Assembly (NCBI GenBank): GCA_963819735.1
Contig: CAWFXC010000001.1
Span: forward strand, 1,798,001-1,862,000
From: CAWFXC01 sp963819735
GTDB taxonomy: Bacteria > Actinomycetota > Acidimicrobiia > IMCC26256 > DASPTH01
Length of the DNA stretch: 64,000 nt
Reading direction: 5' to 3'
Shown here piece by piece: positions 12,361-20,869 of this stretch (position 1 is its first letter; each line of letters begins with the position of its first letter). A model generated the notes under the pieces. It had not been told where the DNA came from, did not search any database, and saw only the letters and a list, made by a program, of their open reading frames with translations. A program made the translations under genes and the position numbers.

Positions 12361-12410
12361 GAACATCTCGGAGTTGGCGTACGTATGCGTGCGCGAACTC
12401 CGAGATGTTC
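12361..12410 (-). terminator. Perfect 15-bp inverted repeat between VOC and SnoaL-like genes
   Basis: GAACATCTCGGAGTT (12361-12375) and its exact complement (12396-12410) flank a 20-nt loop. The element lies 22 bases after the VOC stop and 52 bases before the SnoaL-like start, on the minus strand. The long perfect dyad without a T-run could be a terminator/attenuator or an operator for the downstream gene. Confidence 0.5.
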
Positions 12411-12432
12411 GTGGGTGGGAGGGCGCGTGCGG

Positions 12433-12855
12433 TCAGCCGGGGCGGGTGGTCTGCAGGAAGGTGACGGGCATGCCGTGGAGCGGCGCGAGCATGGCTTCGT
12501 CGAGGTCGTGACCTTCCGAGACCATCTGGTTGCGGTACACGACGGTGGCGCCCTGTTCGATGGCGGCGGCGAGCGCCGCTTCCATGTCGGGGACCCTGAC
12601 CACCGCGGAGTAGACGCCTTCGCCGTATTCGGCCAGGAACGTGGTGAACGCCGCCGCCGCGGCGCCGGCGCCGGGAGTGGGCGAGATGATCTCGATTCCC
12701 GGCTCCCACGCCAGCAGGACCCGGAGGTCGAGTGCGGGGAGCACGATCTCCTCGAACTCGATACCCAGCGACCGCCAGAAGTCGGCCGCGGTCTCCTGCT
12801 TCTCCGGCGGTACGCAGAACACGAGGTGATGGAGGCTTACCGGTGCGTCAGTCAT
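12433..12855 (-). CDS. VOC (glyoxalase/bleomycin-resistance fold) family protein
   Basis: 140 residues with two beta-alpha-beta-beta-beta modules: LHHLVFCVPPEKQETAADFWRSLGI at the start and a second module at YSAVVRVPDMEAALAAAIEQGATVV. A metal site is plausible from the N-terminal His pair (H9/H10) and the glutamate in GIEIISP. The closing strands EAMLAPLHGMPVTFLQT fit a single-domain VOC enzyme. The start is one base from the gadB stop, so it is co-transcribed with gadB. A TAGCTT -10-like element (12867-12872, minus strand) at the end of gadB might give extra expression. Substrate cannot be told from sequence. Confidence 0.75.
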   Translation of the reverse strand: MTDAPVSLHHLVFCVPPEKQETAADFWRSLGIEFEEIVLPALDLRVLLAWEPGIEIISPTPGAGAAAAAFTTFLAEYGEGVYSAVVRVPDMEAALAAAIEQGATVVYRNQMVSEGHDLDEAMLAPLHGMPVTFLQTTRPG

Positions 12856-12856
12856 G

Positions 12857-14248
12857 TCAGTGGCTGAAGCTACCGCGCTTGACGCCGTCGCCCGGGAGCG
12901 GTGACGTGAGCTGCTCGAAGTAGGCGAGGTGACGCTGCAGATCGGCGACCAGCAGATCGGCGAGATCGCGGGAGAAGCCGTTGCGCACGACGACTCGGAG
13001 TGCGTCGAGGTCTTGGCGGTTCTCCGGGAAGCTGTAGGCCGGGACGAGCCAGCCCCGGTCGCGCAGCCGTTCCGAGAGGTCGAACACCGAGTAGTTCTCG
13101 ATGCCCGGCTTGAGCGTGAACGCGAACACCGGGAGCTCGCTGCCGTCGGTGATGAGCTCGAACTGGTCCATGGCGCCCACCGAGTCGGCCAGGAAGCGCG
13201 CGACGTCGCGCGAGCTCTGCTGGACGCGTCGGTAGCCGTCGAACCCGAGCCGCAGGAAGTTGTAGTACTGCGCGGCGATCTGGTTCCCCGGCCGGGAGAA
13301 GTTGAGCGCGAACGTGGGCATGTCGCCGCCGAGGTAGTTCACGTTGAACACGAGGTCGTCGGGGAGCGCGTCGGGGTTGCGCCAGATGACCCAGCCCACC
13401 CCCGGGTACACGAGGCCGTACTTGTGACCCGAGGTGTTGATCGACTGCACGCGGGGCAGGCGGAAGTCCCACTCGATATCGGGGTCGAGGAACGGGGCGA
13501 TGAAACCGCCGGACGCGGCGTCGACGTGCACGGGGACGTCGAGACCGGTGTCGGCCTGCAGCTTGTCGAGCGCGGCGCAGATCTCGGCCACCGGCTCGTA
13601 GCTGCCGTCGAACGTGGAACCGAGCACCGGGATCACCCCGATGGTGTTCTCGTCGCAGTGCTTGACCGCTTCGGGCGCGTCCATGTGGTAGCGGGTGCCC
13701 TCCATCGGGACGAGCCGGGGCTCGACGTCCCAGTAGCGGCAGAACTTCTCCCAGCAGATCTGGACGTTGGACCCCATCACCATGTTGGGTGTGTCGGTCG
13801 GCTTGCCGGCAGCTTTCCGGCGATCGCGCCAGCGCCACTTCAGCGCCATCCCGCCGAGCATGGCCGCCTCGCTCGACCCGGTGGTCGACGTGCCGGTGGC
13901 CTCTTCCTCGTCGGGCGAGTTCCAGAGCCGGCTCAGCATGTTGACGCACCGCAGCTCGATCTCCGCGGTGCGCGGGTACTCGTCCTTGTCGATCATGTTC
14001 TTGTCGAACGTCTCGGCCATGAGGCGTTGGGCCTGCGGCTCCATCCACGTGGTGACGAACGTCGCCAGGTTCAGCCGCGAGTTGCCGTCGAGCATGAGCT
14101 CGTCGCGCACGAGCTGGTACGCGATGTCGGGTTCGAGCTCGTCGGAGGGGCAGGTGTGGCGCGGGGCGTGCCCGGCTTCCCCTTGCTGCGAGTACAGCGG
14201 GTTGATCTCCACCGGGGTGAGATCGGCCACCTTCTTGTGCAGTGCCAC
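12857..14248 (-). CDS. gadB: Glutamate decarboxylase (PLP-dependent)
   Basis: Converts glutamate to GABA and CO2, consuming a proton; a cytosolic acid-resistance and GABA-shunt enzyme. 463 residues. Group II decarboxylase hallmarks: HVDAASG at 241-247 (D243 pairs with the PLP pyridine nitrogen) and SINTSGHKYGL, where K276 is the Schiff-base lysine, the same number as in E. coli GadB. The last residue is His (GSFSH), recalling E. coli H465, which closes the site at neutral pH; pH gating is inferred. GTG start with AGGAGG, which overlaps the stop of the upstream gene. M. tuberculosis has gadB next to nnr; here it sits inside the S10 operon instead. Confidence 0.93.
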   Translation of the reverse strand: MALHKKVADLTPVEINPLYSQQGEAGHAPRHTCPSDELEPDIAYQLVRDELMLDGNSRLNLATFVTTWMEPQAQRLMAETFDKNMIDKDEYPRTAEIELRCVNMLSRLWNSPDEEEATGTSTTGSSEAAMLGGMALKWRWRDRRKAAGKPTDTPNMVMGSNVQICWEKFCRYWDVEPRLVPMEGTRYHMDAPEAVKHCDENTIGVIPVLGSTFDGSYEPVAEICAALDKLQADTGLDVPVHVDAASGGFIAPFLDPDIEWDFRLPRVQSINTSGHKYGLVYPGVGWVIWRNPDALPDDLVFNVNYLGGDMPTFALNFSRPGNQIAAQYYNFLRLGFDGYRRVQQSSRDVARFLADSVGAMDQFELITDGSELPVFAFTLKPGIENYSVFDLSERLRDRGWLVPAYSFPENRQDLDALRVVVRNGFSRDLADLLVADLQRHLAYFEQLTSPLPGDGVKRGSFSH

Positions 14249-14257
14249 TCGGACCTC

Positions 14258-15116
14258 CTAGGTCGGGGTCATTCTGGTCTGATCGGTGGTGCGCGTGCGC
14301 TCCGGGAGCAGCAGCAGTGCACCCACCAGGAAGCAGACACCGCCGATCGCGGTGCCGAGGTTGACGATGGTGATGTTCCGGGGCTGGCCCGTGGTGGGCA
14401 CGGTGAACGATGCCACCGCGGCGATCCCGAACGCGATCGACCCGAGCAGGTTGAGCGCCGAGATCAACCACGACAGGCTGCGGGGCCGCCACGACCACGA
14501 TCCGTGGCTCACCTCCGACCACGCGAACCAGCTGGCGACGAGGAAGCACACGGATCCGACCGCATCGGGCACCCAGACCAGCCGTTTCGACTGGGTGGCC
14601 GAGAGGGCCGTGTCGATGGCGGCGAGCGTGGTGACGTTGAAGAAGAGGGTGCCGACGAACTGCACCGTGCTCGACGTCCAGTCGATCCGATCGGGCTCCC
14701 ACGACCAGAACCGGAACCGCTCGCCCGGGGCGGTCCCCCCGAGCGCGGGGCGCGTTGACGGTCTGGAGGTACTGGAGGAAGGCCGCGGTGGTGAAGAAGA
14801 TCGAGCCCACGAAGAAGGTGATCGCGTCGGCGGTGTAGCCGACCGCGTCGGCGAACTTCGGTGCCGGACCGAGGGTGAAGCAGGCGGCTCCGATCGCGAA
14901 GAGCACCCCGATCCACCACCCGAGCGCCGAAGGCGCCCACCAGGTGGATCCGCGGCCGGAATCGAGGGGGCCGGCCTGTTTGCGGTGCTCTCGCGAGGTC
15001 CACGTGACGACCAGCCCGTCGGGCGAGCGGAACGACTCGCGGGTGACGAACGGGCCCACCGAGTGGGCTTCCTCGCGCGTCCAGTCCTCGGGAGGAGTGA
15101 CATACGACGCTCGCAC
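14258..15116 (-). pseudogene. Six-TM membrane protein, reading frame broken once
   Basis: Two overlapping reading frames join into one protein of about 285 residues. The first (GTG at 15116) encodes RASYVTPPEDWTREEAHSVGPFV and two membrane spans (ALGWWIGVLFAIGAACF, ITFFVGSIFFTTAAFL). The second frame continues after GGTAPGERFRFWSWEPDRIDW with four more spans and ends at 14258. The switch falls at a six-C run (14735-14740, + strand); one base fewer restores a single frame. It is either a sequencing/assembly slip or a genuine frameshift. It may be related to proteins annotated YrhK-like, but I am not sure. The TAG stop overlaps the gadB ribosome-binding site, so the two form one operon. Confidence 0.65.
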
Positions 15117-15128
15117 GGCGAGAGGCTA
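15117..15128 (-). promoter_or_regulatory. Candidate leaderless promoter of the membrane protein-gadB operon
   Basis: On the minus strand TAGCCT (15128-15123) is followed by six bases and then the GTG start at 15116. Transcription would begin at or next to the start codon. The same spacing recurs upstream of several other genes in this window, which supports both the promoter and the start. No convincing -35. Confidence 0.5.
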
Positions 15129-15180
15129 GGTGATCGGCCCGGAACCCGTCCCCGGAACGCGGGGTCGGGGAAGGGACGAC

Positions 15181-15210
15181 TTGGCGGGCCTGCAGTCGAA
15201 CCTGTAGTCT
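15181..15210 (+). promoter_or_regulatory. Candidate promoter for the rplC operon
   Basis: TTGGCG (15181-15186), an 18-base spacer, and TAGTCT (15205-15210). Because rpsJ has been separated from rplC, the ribosomal genes downstream need their own promoter, and this is the best match in the gap. Confidence 0.45.
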
Positions 15211-15329
15211 TCCTGGGCTCGCCATTCGGCCCTGACCCCGGCCGGTGGCCCCCACCCTGACCAGTTCGCCAACCGAAGTCTGCGCAGGCTGCGCCGTCAC
15301 GGCACAGAACCACGTAGCACAACCGATCG

Positions 15330-15361
15330 ACGCTCCGCCGGGATTCAACCGGGCGGAGCGT
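15330..15361 (+). promoter_or_regulatory. Leader hairpin before rplC
   Basis: A perfect 10-bp stem, ACGCTCCGCC (15330-15339) with GGCGGAGCGT (15352-15361), around a 12-nt loop GGGATTCAACCG. It sits inside the rplC leader, not behind a gene, so an attenuator or autoregulatory (L4-type) role is more likely than simple termination. Function is inferred. Confidence 0.5.
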
Positions 15362-15450
15362 TCGCGTGAAGCGAGAAAGAACGCTCCCATGAAGAACGCA
15401 GCGGAGCCGTGCCCGGAGAGCGGGACGGCGCAGTGGAGTGAACAAGTCTG

Positions 15451-16107
15451 ATGTCTGCCAAAGGGATCCTCGGGCGCAAGCTCGGCATGACCCAGATCTG
15501 GGACGAAGAGAACCGCGTCGTCCCGGTGACGGTGATCGAAGCCGGGCCCTGTCGCGTCGTCCAGCTGAAGACGCCTGAGCGCGACGGCTACTCGGCCGTG
15601 CAGCTCTCGTTCGGCGACACCAAGCCGAGCCGGTTGTCGAAGCCCGAGCTCGGCCACCTCAAGAAGGCCGACGCACCGGCGCAGCGCCACCTCGCCGAGC
15701 TGCGGGTCGACGACCTCTCGGGGTTCCAGGTGGGGCAGGTCCTCGCCGCCGACCTCTTCGGCGCCGGCGAGCGGGTCGATGTGACCGGCATCAGCAAGGG
15801 CAAGGGCTTCACCGGCGCGATGCAACGGCACAATTTCAAGGGCCAGGGCGCGTCGCACGGTAACCACAAGAAGCACCGCTCGCCCGGCTCGATCGGCGCC
15901 TGCGCCACGCCGGCCCGGGTGTTCAAGGGCATGAAGATGGCGGGCCAGCACGGCAACACCCGGATCACCACCCAGAACCTCGAGGTGGTGGAGGGCGACG
16001 CCGAACGCGGCATCCTCCTGGTGAAGGGCGCGGTGCCCGGCCCCAACGGAGGCCTCGTGTTCGTCAAGAACGCGTCCAAGCGGCCGGTGGCCGGGAGCGC
16101 GGCATGA
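15451..16107 (+). CDS. rplC: 50S ribosomal protein L3 (uL3)
   Basis: Early 23S assembly protein near the peptidyl-transferase centre, 218 residues. The GISKGKGFTGAMQRHNF, GASHGNHKKHRSPGSIGA and KGMKMAGQHG loops are intact; the Gln in the first of these is methylated in some bacteria. The N-terminus KGILGRKLGMTQIWDE is typical. It becomes the first gene of the S10 operon here because rpsJ is displaced. Its TGA overlaps the rplD ATG (ATGA), implying translational coupling. Confidence 0.99.
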   Translation: MSAKGILGRKLGMTQIWDEENRVVPVTVIEAGPCRVVQLKTPERDGYSAVQLSFGDTKPSRLSKPELGHLKKADAPAQRHLAELRVDDLSGFQVGQVLAADLFGAGERVDVTGISKGKGFTGAMQRHNFKGQGASHGNHKKHRSPGSIGACATPARVFKGMKMAGQHGNTRITTQNLEVVEGDAERGILLVKGAVPGPNGGLVFVKNASKRPVAGSAA

Positions 16108-16880
16108 AGCTCGACGTGAAGTCGGCGAGCGGCGCCGGCGCCGGCACCGTCGACGTCCCGGACGCACTGTTCGCCATCATCCCCAACACCGCGGTCATGC
16201 ACCAGGTGGTCACCGCGCAGTTGGCCGCGGCCCGCTCGGGTACGCACAGCACGAAGACCCGGGCGGAGGTCGCCGGCGGCGGCGCCAAGCCCTGGCGCCA
16301 GAAGGGCACCGGGCGCGCCCGGCAGGGCTCGATCCGCGCCCCGCACTGGCGCGGTGGTGGTGTGGCGCACGGCCCGAAGCCGCGCGACTACCGCCAGCGC
16401 ACGCCGAAGAAGATGATTCGCCTCGCCCTGCGCTCCGCGCTCTCCGACCGCGCCGCGGAGTCCCGGGTGCTCGTGGTCGACGACTGGGGCATCGAAGAGC
16501 CGCGCACGAAGGCGGCGCTGGAGTTGCTCGGCGCGCTGGGCCTGCGCACGAAGGGTGAGCGCGACGATCGCGTGCTCCTCGTGCTCGACCGCGACGAGGA
16601 AGCGGTGTGGAAGTCGTTCCGCAACCTCGGCAAGCGGGTGCAGTTGGTGCTGCCCGACGAGCTCAACACCTACGACGTGCTCGTCAACGACTGGCTGGTG
16701 TTCAGCACCGCCACGCTCGAGGCCGCCGTCACGCGGTTCGGTGACTCCGGGGCCGCATCCGACGACACCGTCCAGGACGCGGTCGAAGAAGCGGTCGAAG
16801 CACCCGTGGAAGCGCCGGCCGACGAACTGGTGGTTGCCGCAGCAGAAGCCGACGACGACGAGACGGGTGACGAACAATGA
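16104..16880 (+). CDS. rplD: 50S ribosomal protein L4 (uL4) with acidic tail
   Basis: Large-subunit assembly protein lining the exit tunnel; in E. coli it also represses the S10 operon. 258 residues against about 201 in E. coli. The tunnel loop KPWRQKGTGRARQGSIRAPHW and the KMIRLALRSALS core are conserved. After the normal end (VFSTATLEAAVTRF, about residue 212) comes a roughly 45-residue Asp/Glu/Ala/Val tail (DDTVQDAVEEAVEAP, then EADDDETGDEQ), likely disordered. Both ends overlap neighbours by ATGA. Confidence 0.99.
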   Translation: MKLDVKSASGAGAGTVDVPDALFAIIPNTAVMHQVVTAQLAAARSGTHSTKTRAEVAGGGAKPWRQKGTGRARQGSIRAPHWRGGGVAHGPKPRDYRQRTPKKMIRLALRSALSDRAAESRVLVVDDWGIEEPRTKAALELLGALGLRTKGERDDRVLLVLDRDEEAVWKSFRNLGKRVQLVLPDELNTYDVLVNDWLVFSTATLEAAVTRFGDSGAASDDTVQDAVEEAVEAPVEAPADELVVAAAEADDDETGDEQ

Positions 16881-17173
16881 GCGGCAAGAACCCCCGCGAC
16901 ATCATCATCCGGCCCGTCGTGTCGGAGAAGTCGTACGCCGCGTTCGACGAGAACGTCTACACGTTCGTCGTCGCACCCGACGCCAACAAGATCGAGATCC
17001 GTCACGCCATCGAAGAGATCTTCGGCGTGCACGTCACCAACGTCAACACGCTGAACCGCAAGGGCAAGCGCAAGCGCAACCGCCGCAGTGGCAGCTTCGG
17101 CTCACGCCCCGACGCCAAGCGCGCGGTCGTCTCCCTCGCCGAGGGCGACCGCATCGAGATCTTCGGGAGCTGA
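16877..17173 (+). CDS. rplW: 50S ribosomal protein L23 (uL23)
   Basis: Exit-tunnel rim protein and docking site for trigger factor and SRP, 98 residues. The start overlaps the rplD stop (ATGA). IIIRPVVSEKSY at the N-terminus, the NKIEIRHAIEEIFGVHVTNV strand-helix and the basic tunnel-loop segment GKRKRNRRSG are all as expected for bacterial L23. Confidence 0.98.
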   Translation: MSGKNPRDIIIRPVVSEKSYAAFDENVYTFVVAPDANKIEIRHAIEEIFGVHVTNVNTLNRKGKRKRNRRSGSFGSRPDAKRAVVSLAEGDRIEIFGS

Positions 17174-17175
17174 CG

Positions 17176-18012
17176 ATGCCGGTCCGCAAACGCAAGCCCA
17201 CCAGTCCCGGTCGGCGGTTCCAGACCGTCTCCGACTTCGCGGAGGTCACCCGCGACAAGCCGGAGAAGTCGCTCACCAAGCCCAAGCCGCGCACGGGCGG
17301 TCGGAACTCCTACGGGCGGATGACGTCGCGTCACCGCGGTGGTGGCCACAAGCAGAAGTACCGCCTGGTCGACTTCCGGCGCGACAAGGACGGCGTCCCC
17401 GCGAAGGTCGCGGCCATCGAATACGACCCGAACCGCAACGCCCGCATCGCGCTGCTCCACTACCTCGACGGCGAGAAGCGCTACATCATCGCTCCCACCG
17501 GGGTGGAGGTCGGCGACCGGTTGCAGAGCGGCCAGGGCGCGGAGATCCGCCCCGGGAACGCGCTCCCGCTGCGCTACATCCCCGTCGGCACGGTCGTGCA
17601 CAACGTCGAGCTCAAGCCCGGAGCGGGCGGCAAGCTCGGCCGGGGCGCCGGCGCCGCGATCCAGCTCGTCGCCAAGGAAGGCCAGTTCGCCACGTTGCGG
17701 CTGCCGTCCACCGAGATGCGCCGGGTGGCGATCGACTGCCGCGGCACGGTGGGCTCGGTCGGCAACAGCGAGGCCGGCCTGGTGAAGATCGGCAAGGCCG
17801 GTCGGAACCGCTGGAAGGGCAAGCGCCCGCACGTTCGCGGTGTCGCGATGAACCCCGTCGACCATCCGCTCGGTGGCGGCGAGGGCAAGAGCTCAGGCGG
17901 TCGGCACCCGGTGTCGCCGTGGGGGAAGCCCGAGGGGCGCACCCGCAAGAAGGGCAAGAAGTCGGACGAGCTGATCATCCGCCGCCGTCGTGGCCGCGGT
18001 GCACGGAGGTAA
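17176..18012 (+). CDS. rplB: 50S ribosomal protein L2 (uL2)
   Basis: Highly conserved large-subunit protein required for subunit joining and peptidyl-transferase assembly, 278 residues, standard length. The ATG at 17176, two bases after the rplW stop, gives MPVRKRKPTSPGRR. The functionally important histidine corresponding to E. coli H229 is H230 (NPVDHPLGGGEGKSSGG). The C-terminus ends in the usual basic run IIRRRRGRGARR. Frame-open sequence upstream is only the antecedent of rplW and was not used. Confidence 0.99.
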   Translation: MPVRKRKPTSPGRRFQTVSDFAEVTRDKPEKSLTKPKPRTGGRNSYGRMTSRHRGGGHKQKYRLVDFRRDKDGVPAKVAAIEYDPNRNARIALLHYLDGEKRYIIAPTGVEVGDRLQSGQGAEIRPGNALPLRYIPVGTVVHNVELKPGAGGKLGRGAGAAIQLVAKEGQFATLRLPSTEMRRVAIDCRGTVGSVGNSEAGLVKIGKAGRNRWKGKRPHVRGVAMNPVDHPLGGGEGKSSGGRHPVSPWGKPEGRTRKKGKKSDELIIRRRRGRGARR

Positions 18013-18015
18013 TCG

Positions 18016-18294
18016 ATGCCGCGCAGCCTGAAGAAGGGGCCGTTCGTCGACGACCACCTGCAGAAGAAGGTCGACGCGATGAACGCGGCCGGCGAACGCA
18101 AGGTGATCAAGACGTGGTCCCGCCGCTCCACCATCACTCCCGACATGGTCGGCCACACGCTCGCGGTCCACGACGGCCGCAAGCACGTCCCGGTCTACGT
18201 GACCGAGTCGATGGTCGGTCACAAGCTCGGTGAGTTCGCACCCACCCGCACGTTCCGGTACCACGCCGGCCAAGAGCGATCGAGCCGTCGCTGA
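18016..18294 (+). CDS. rpsS: 30S ribosomal protein S19 (uS19)
   Basis: Small-subunit head protein contacting the A-site finger and S13, 92 residues. MPRSLKKGPFVDDHLQKKV start and TSMVGHKLGEF-type core (ESMVGHKLGEFAPTRTF) are conserved. The start is three bases after rplB, and its TGA shares bases with the rplV ATG (TGATG). Confidence 0.99.
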   Translation: MPRSLKKGPFVDDHLQKKVDAMNAAGERKVIKTWSRRSTITPDMVGHTLAVHDGRKHVPVYVTESMVGHKLGEFAPTRTFRYHAGQERSSRR

Positions 18295-19018
18295 TGCCCG
18301 AGACCATTGCGCGCCTGCGCCACCACCGCGCCTCGCCGACCAAGGTCCGCCAGGTGCTGCACCTCATCGTCGGGAAGGACGTCGCCGACGCCCGCGAGAT
18401 CCTGCGCTTCTGTGAGCGCGGCCCGGCCGAGACGGTCATGAAGCTGCTCGACTCCGCGGTCGCCAACGCCGAGCACAACGACAACATGCCGGAGGAGGAG
18501 CTCTTCGTCACCCGCGCCTTCGCCGACGAGGGCCCCACGATGAAGCGGTGGCGCCCCCGGGCCCGCGGGCGCGGCACGCGTATCCGCAAGCGCACGAGTC
18601 ACATCACGATCGTCGTCGCCCGCTACGAGGACCAGGAGCTCGAACGGCGTCGTCAGCGCGAGGCCGCCGACACCCAGGCCGCGCGCGTGAGCCGTCGTCG
18701 TCGGGTCGCGGCCAGCCAGCGCCGGGCCGAGCGCGAGGCCGCCCGCGAGGCGGAGCACGATCACGATCACGATCACGACGAGGAAGTGGCCGAGGACGCG
18801 GTCGACGAGGTCGAGACCGACGAGGTCGAGACGGACGAGGTCGAGACGGACGAGGTCGAGACGGACGAGGTCGAGACCGACGAGGTCGAGACCGACATTG
18901 ACGCCGAGACCGAATCCGAAGCCGACGTCGACGCGCCTCCGGAAGCAGCAGTGGACGAGCCCGAGGCCGAAGCACCGGCCGCCGATGCGTCCGAGAAGCC
19001 TGAAGGGTCGGAGAAGTA

Positions 19019-19019
<1 letters not shown>
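18294..19019 (+). CDS. rplV: 50S ribosomal protein L22 (uL22) with a long repetitive acidic tail
   Basis: Exit-tunnel protein; residues 1-112 are a complete L22 (RHHRASPTKVRQVLHLI, then RPRARGRGTRIRKRTSHITIVV). E. coli L22 is 110 residues; this protein is 241. The extra 129 residues are a basic helix (ERRRQREA to EREAAREAE), four HD pairs at 155-162, six tandem copies of DEVET at 171-200, then an Asp/Glu/Ala/Pro tail. The HD run could bind Zn or Ni; the DEVET repeat is surely disordered and acidic. Many Actinobacteria have L22 tails, but this repeat structure is unusual. Overlaps rpsC by TAATG. Confidence 0.98.
18804..18893 (+). repeat. 15-bp tandem repeat inside rplV (six DEVET units)
   Basis: Six in-frame copies of the 15-bp unit GACGAGGTCGAGACS encode DEVET. 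Units differ only at the last Thr codon (ACC or ACG), so the array is recent or kept uniform by slippage. It lies downstream of a (CACGAT)n-type stretch coding HDHDHDHD (18756-18779). Confidence 0.9.
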
Positions 19020-19939
<920 letters not shown>

Positions 19940-19942
19940 GCG

Positions 19943-20359
19943 ATGTTGATGCCCCGCAAGGTCCGTCACCGCAAGACCCACCGCGGCCGTATGACGGGTA
20001 TCGCCAAGGGCGGTACCCGGGTCACCTTCGGCGACTACGGGATCCAGGCCCTCGAGCCGGGCTGGATCACCAACCGCCAGATCGAAGCCGCCCGTATCGC
20101 GATGACCCGCTACATCAAGCGGGGCGGGAAGGTGTGGATCAACATCTTCCCGGACAAGCCCGTCACCCAGAAGCCGGCCGAGACCCGCATGGGCTCGGGC
20201 AAGGGCAACCCGGAGCACTGGGTCGCGGTGGTGAAGCCCGGCCGCGTGATGTTCGAGCTGTCGGGGGTGCCGGAACCCACCGCGCGCGAGGCGATGCGCC
20301 TGGCGATGCACAAGCTCCCGATCAAGACCCGCTTCGTGGTCCGCCAGGACGAGGGTTGA
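19943..20359 (+). CDS. rplP: 50S ribosomal protein L16 (uL16)
   Basis: Organises the A-site tRNA region of the large subunit, 138 residues. MLMPRKVRHRKTHRG N-terminus and the KPVTQKPAETRMGSGKGNPEHWVAVVKPGR core are diagnostic; the Arg in ETRMGSG is the hydroxylation site in E. coli. Short spacing to rpsC (3 bases) and rpmC (5 bases) places it within the operon. Confidence 0.99.
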   Translation: MLMPRKVRHRKTHRGRMTGIAKGGTRVTFGDYGIQALEPGWITNRQIEAARIAMTRYIKRGGKVWINIFPDKPVTQKPAETRMGSGKGNPEHWVAVVKPGRVMFELSGVPEPTAREAMRLAMHKLPIKTRFVVRQDEG

Positions 20360-20364
20360 GCACC

Positions 20365-20586
20365 ATGACCAAACGAGCAGCAGAGCTGCGCGAGTTGAAC
20401 GACACCGAGCTCGAGCACCGGTTGGGTGAGGCGAAGGAAGAGCTGTTCAACCTCCGCTTCCAGAACGCGACCGGCCAGCTCGACAACATCGCACGCATCC
20501 CGCAGGTGAAGCGAGACGTCGCACGCATCGAGACGCTGCTCCGCGAGCGCGAGATCGTCGCCGCCGAGCAGTTGGTGAAGGAGTAA
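20365..20586 (+). CDS. rpmC: 50S ribosomal protein L29 (uL29)
   Basis: Small two-helix protein at the tunnel exit, next to L23. 73 residues from the ATG at 20365: AAELRELNDTELEHRLGEAKEELFNLRFQNATGQLDN and a C-terminal helix. The motif LFNLRFQ.ATGQL is the L29 signature. Longer in-frame sequence upstream overlaps rplP and is not used. Confidence 0.98.
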   Translation: MTKRAAELRELNDTELEHRLGEAKEELFNLRFQNATGQLDNIARIPQVKRDVARIETLLREREIVAAEQLVKE

Positions 20587-20590
20587 CGAG

Positions 20591-20869
20591 ATGGCCGAAG
20601 ACGTCACCCAGGAGGCGCGCACCTCGCGGCGCAAGGTCCGCGAAGGGCTCGTGGTCTCCACCAAGATGGACAAGACCGTCGTCGTCGCGGTGGTCGACCG
20701 CGTGCGCCACCGTCGCTACGGCAAGACGCTGCAGAAGACGAGCCACCTCTACGCGCACGACGAGGCCAACGACGCCCACGAGGGCGACCGCGTCCGTCTG
20801 GCGGAGACGCGCCCGTTGTCGAAGCTGAAGCACTGGCGGGTCATCGAAGTCCTGGAGCGTGCGCGGTGA
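20591..20869 (+). CDS. rpsQ: 30S ribosomal protein S17 (uS17)
   Basis: OB-fold primary 16S rRNA-binding protein, 92 residues. KVREGLVVSTKMDKTVVVAV and HDEANDAHEGDRVRLAETRPLSKLKHWRV are conserved. About 12 N-terminal residues (AEDVTQEARTSR) precede the fold. The last codons overlap the GTG of rplN (GTGA). Confidence 0.98.
   Translation: MAEDVTQEARTSRRKVREGLVVSTKMDKTVVVAVVDRVRHRRYGKTLQKTSHLYAHDEANDAHEGDRVRLAETRPLSKLKHWRVIEVLERAR

Larger units (their letters stand above)
15117..15450 (+). other. Intergenic region and leader of rplC
   Basis: No gene is seen. It contains the divergent leaderless promoter of the minus-strand operon, a candidate plus-strand promoter (15181-15210), and an approximately 235-base leader with a strong hairpin (15330-15361) about 90 bases before rplC. 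A long structured leader is where S10-type operons are autoregulated by L4 in E. coli; a similar role here is only a possibility. Confidence 0.6.

Noticed and set aside
12870..14740. Continuation of the membrane-protein frame across gadB as one 748-residue protein
   Set aside because: Beyond about residue 126 the frame runs out of phase with gadB and gives Arg/Ala/His-rich nonsense. The real continuation is in another frame (14258-14740).
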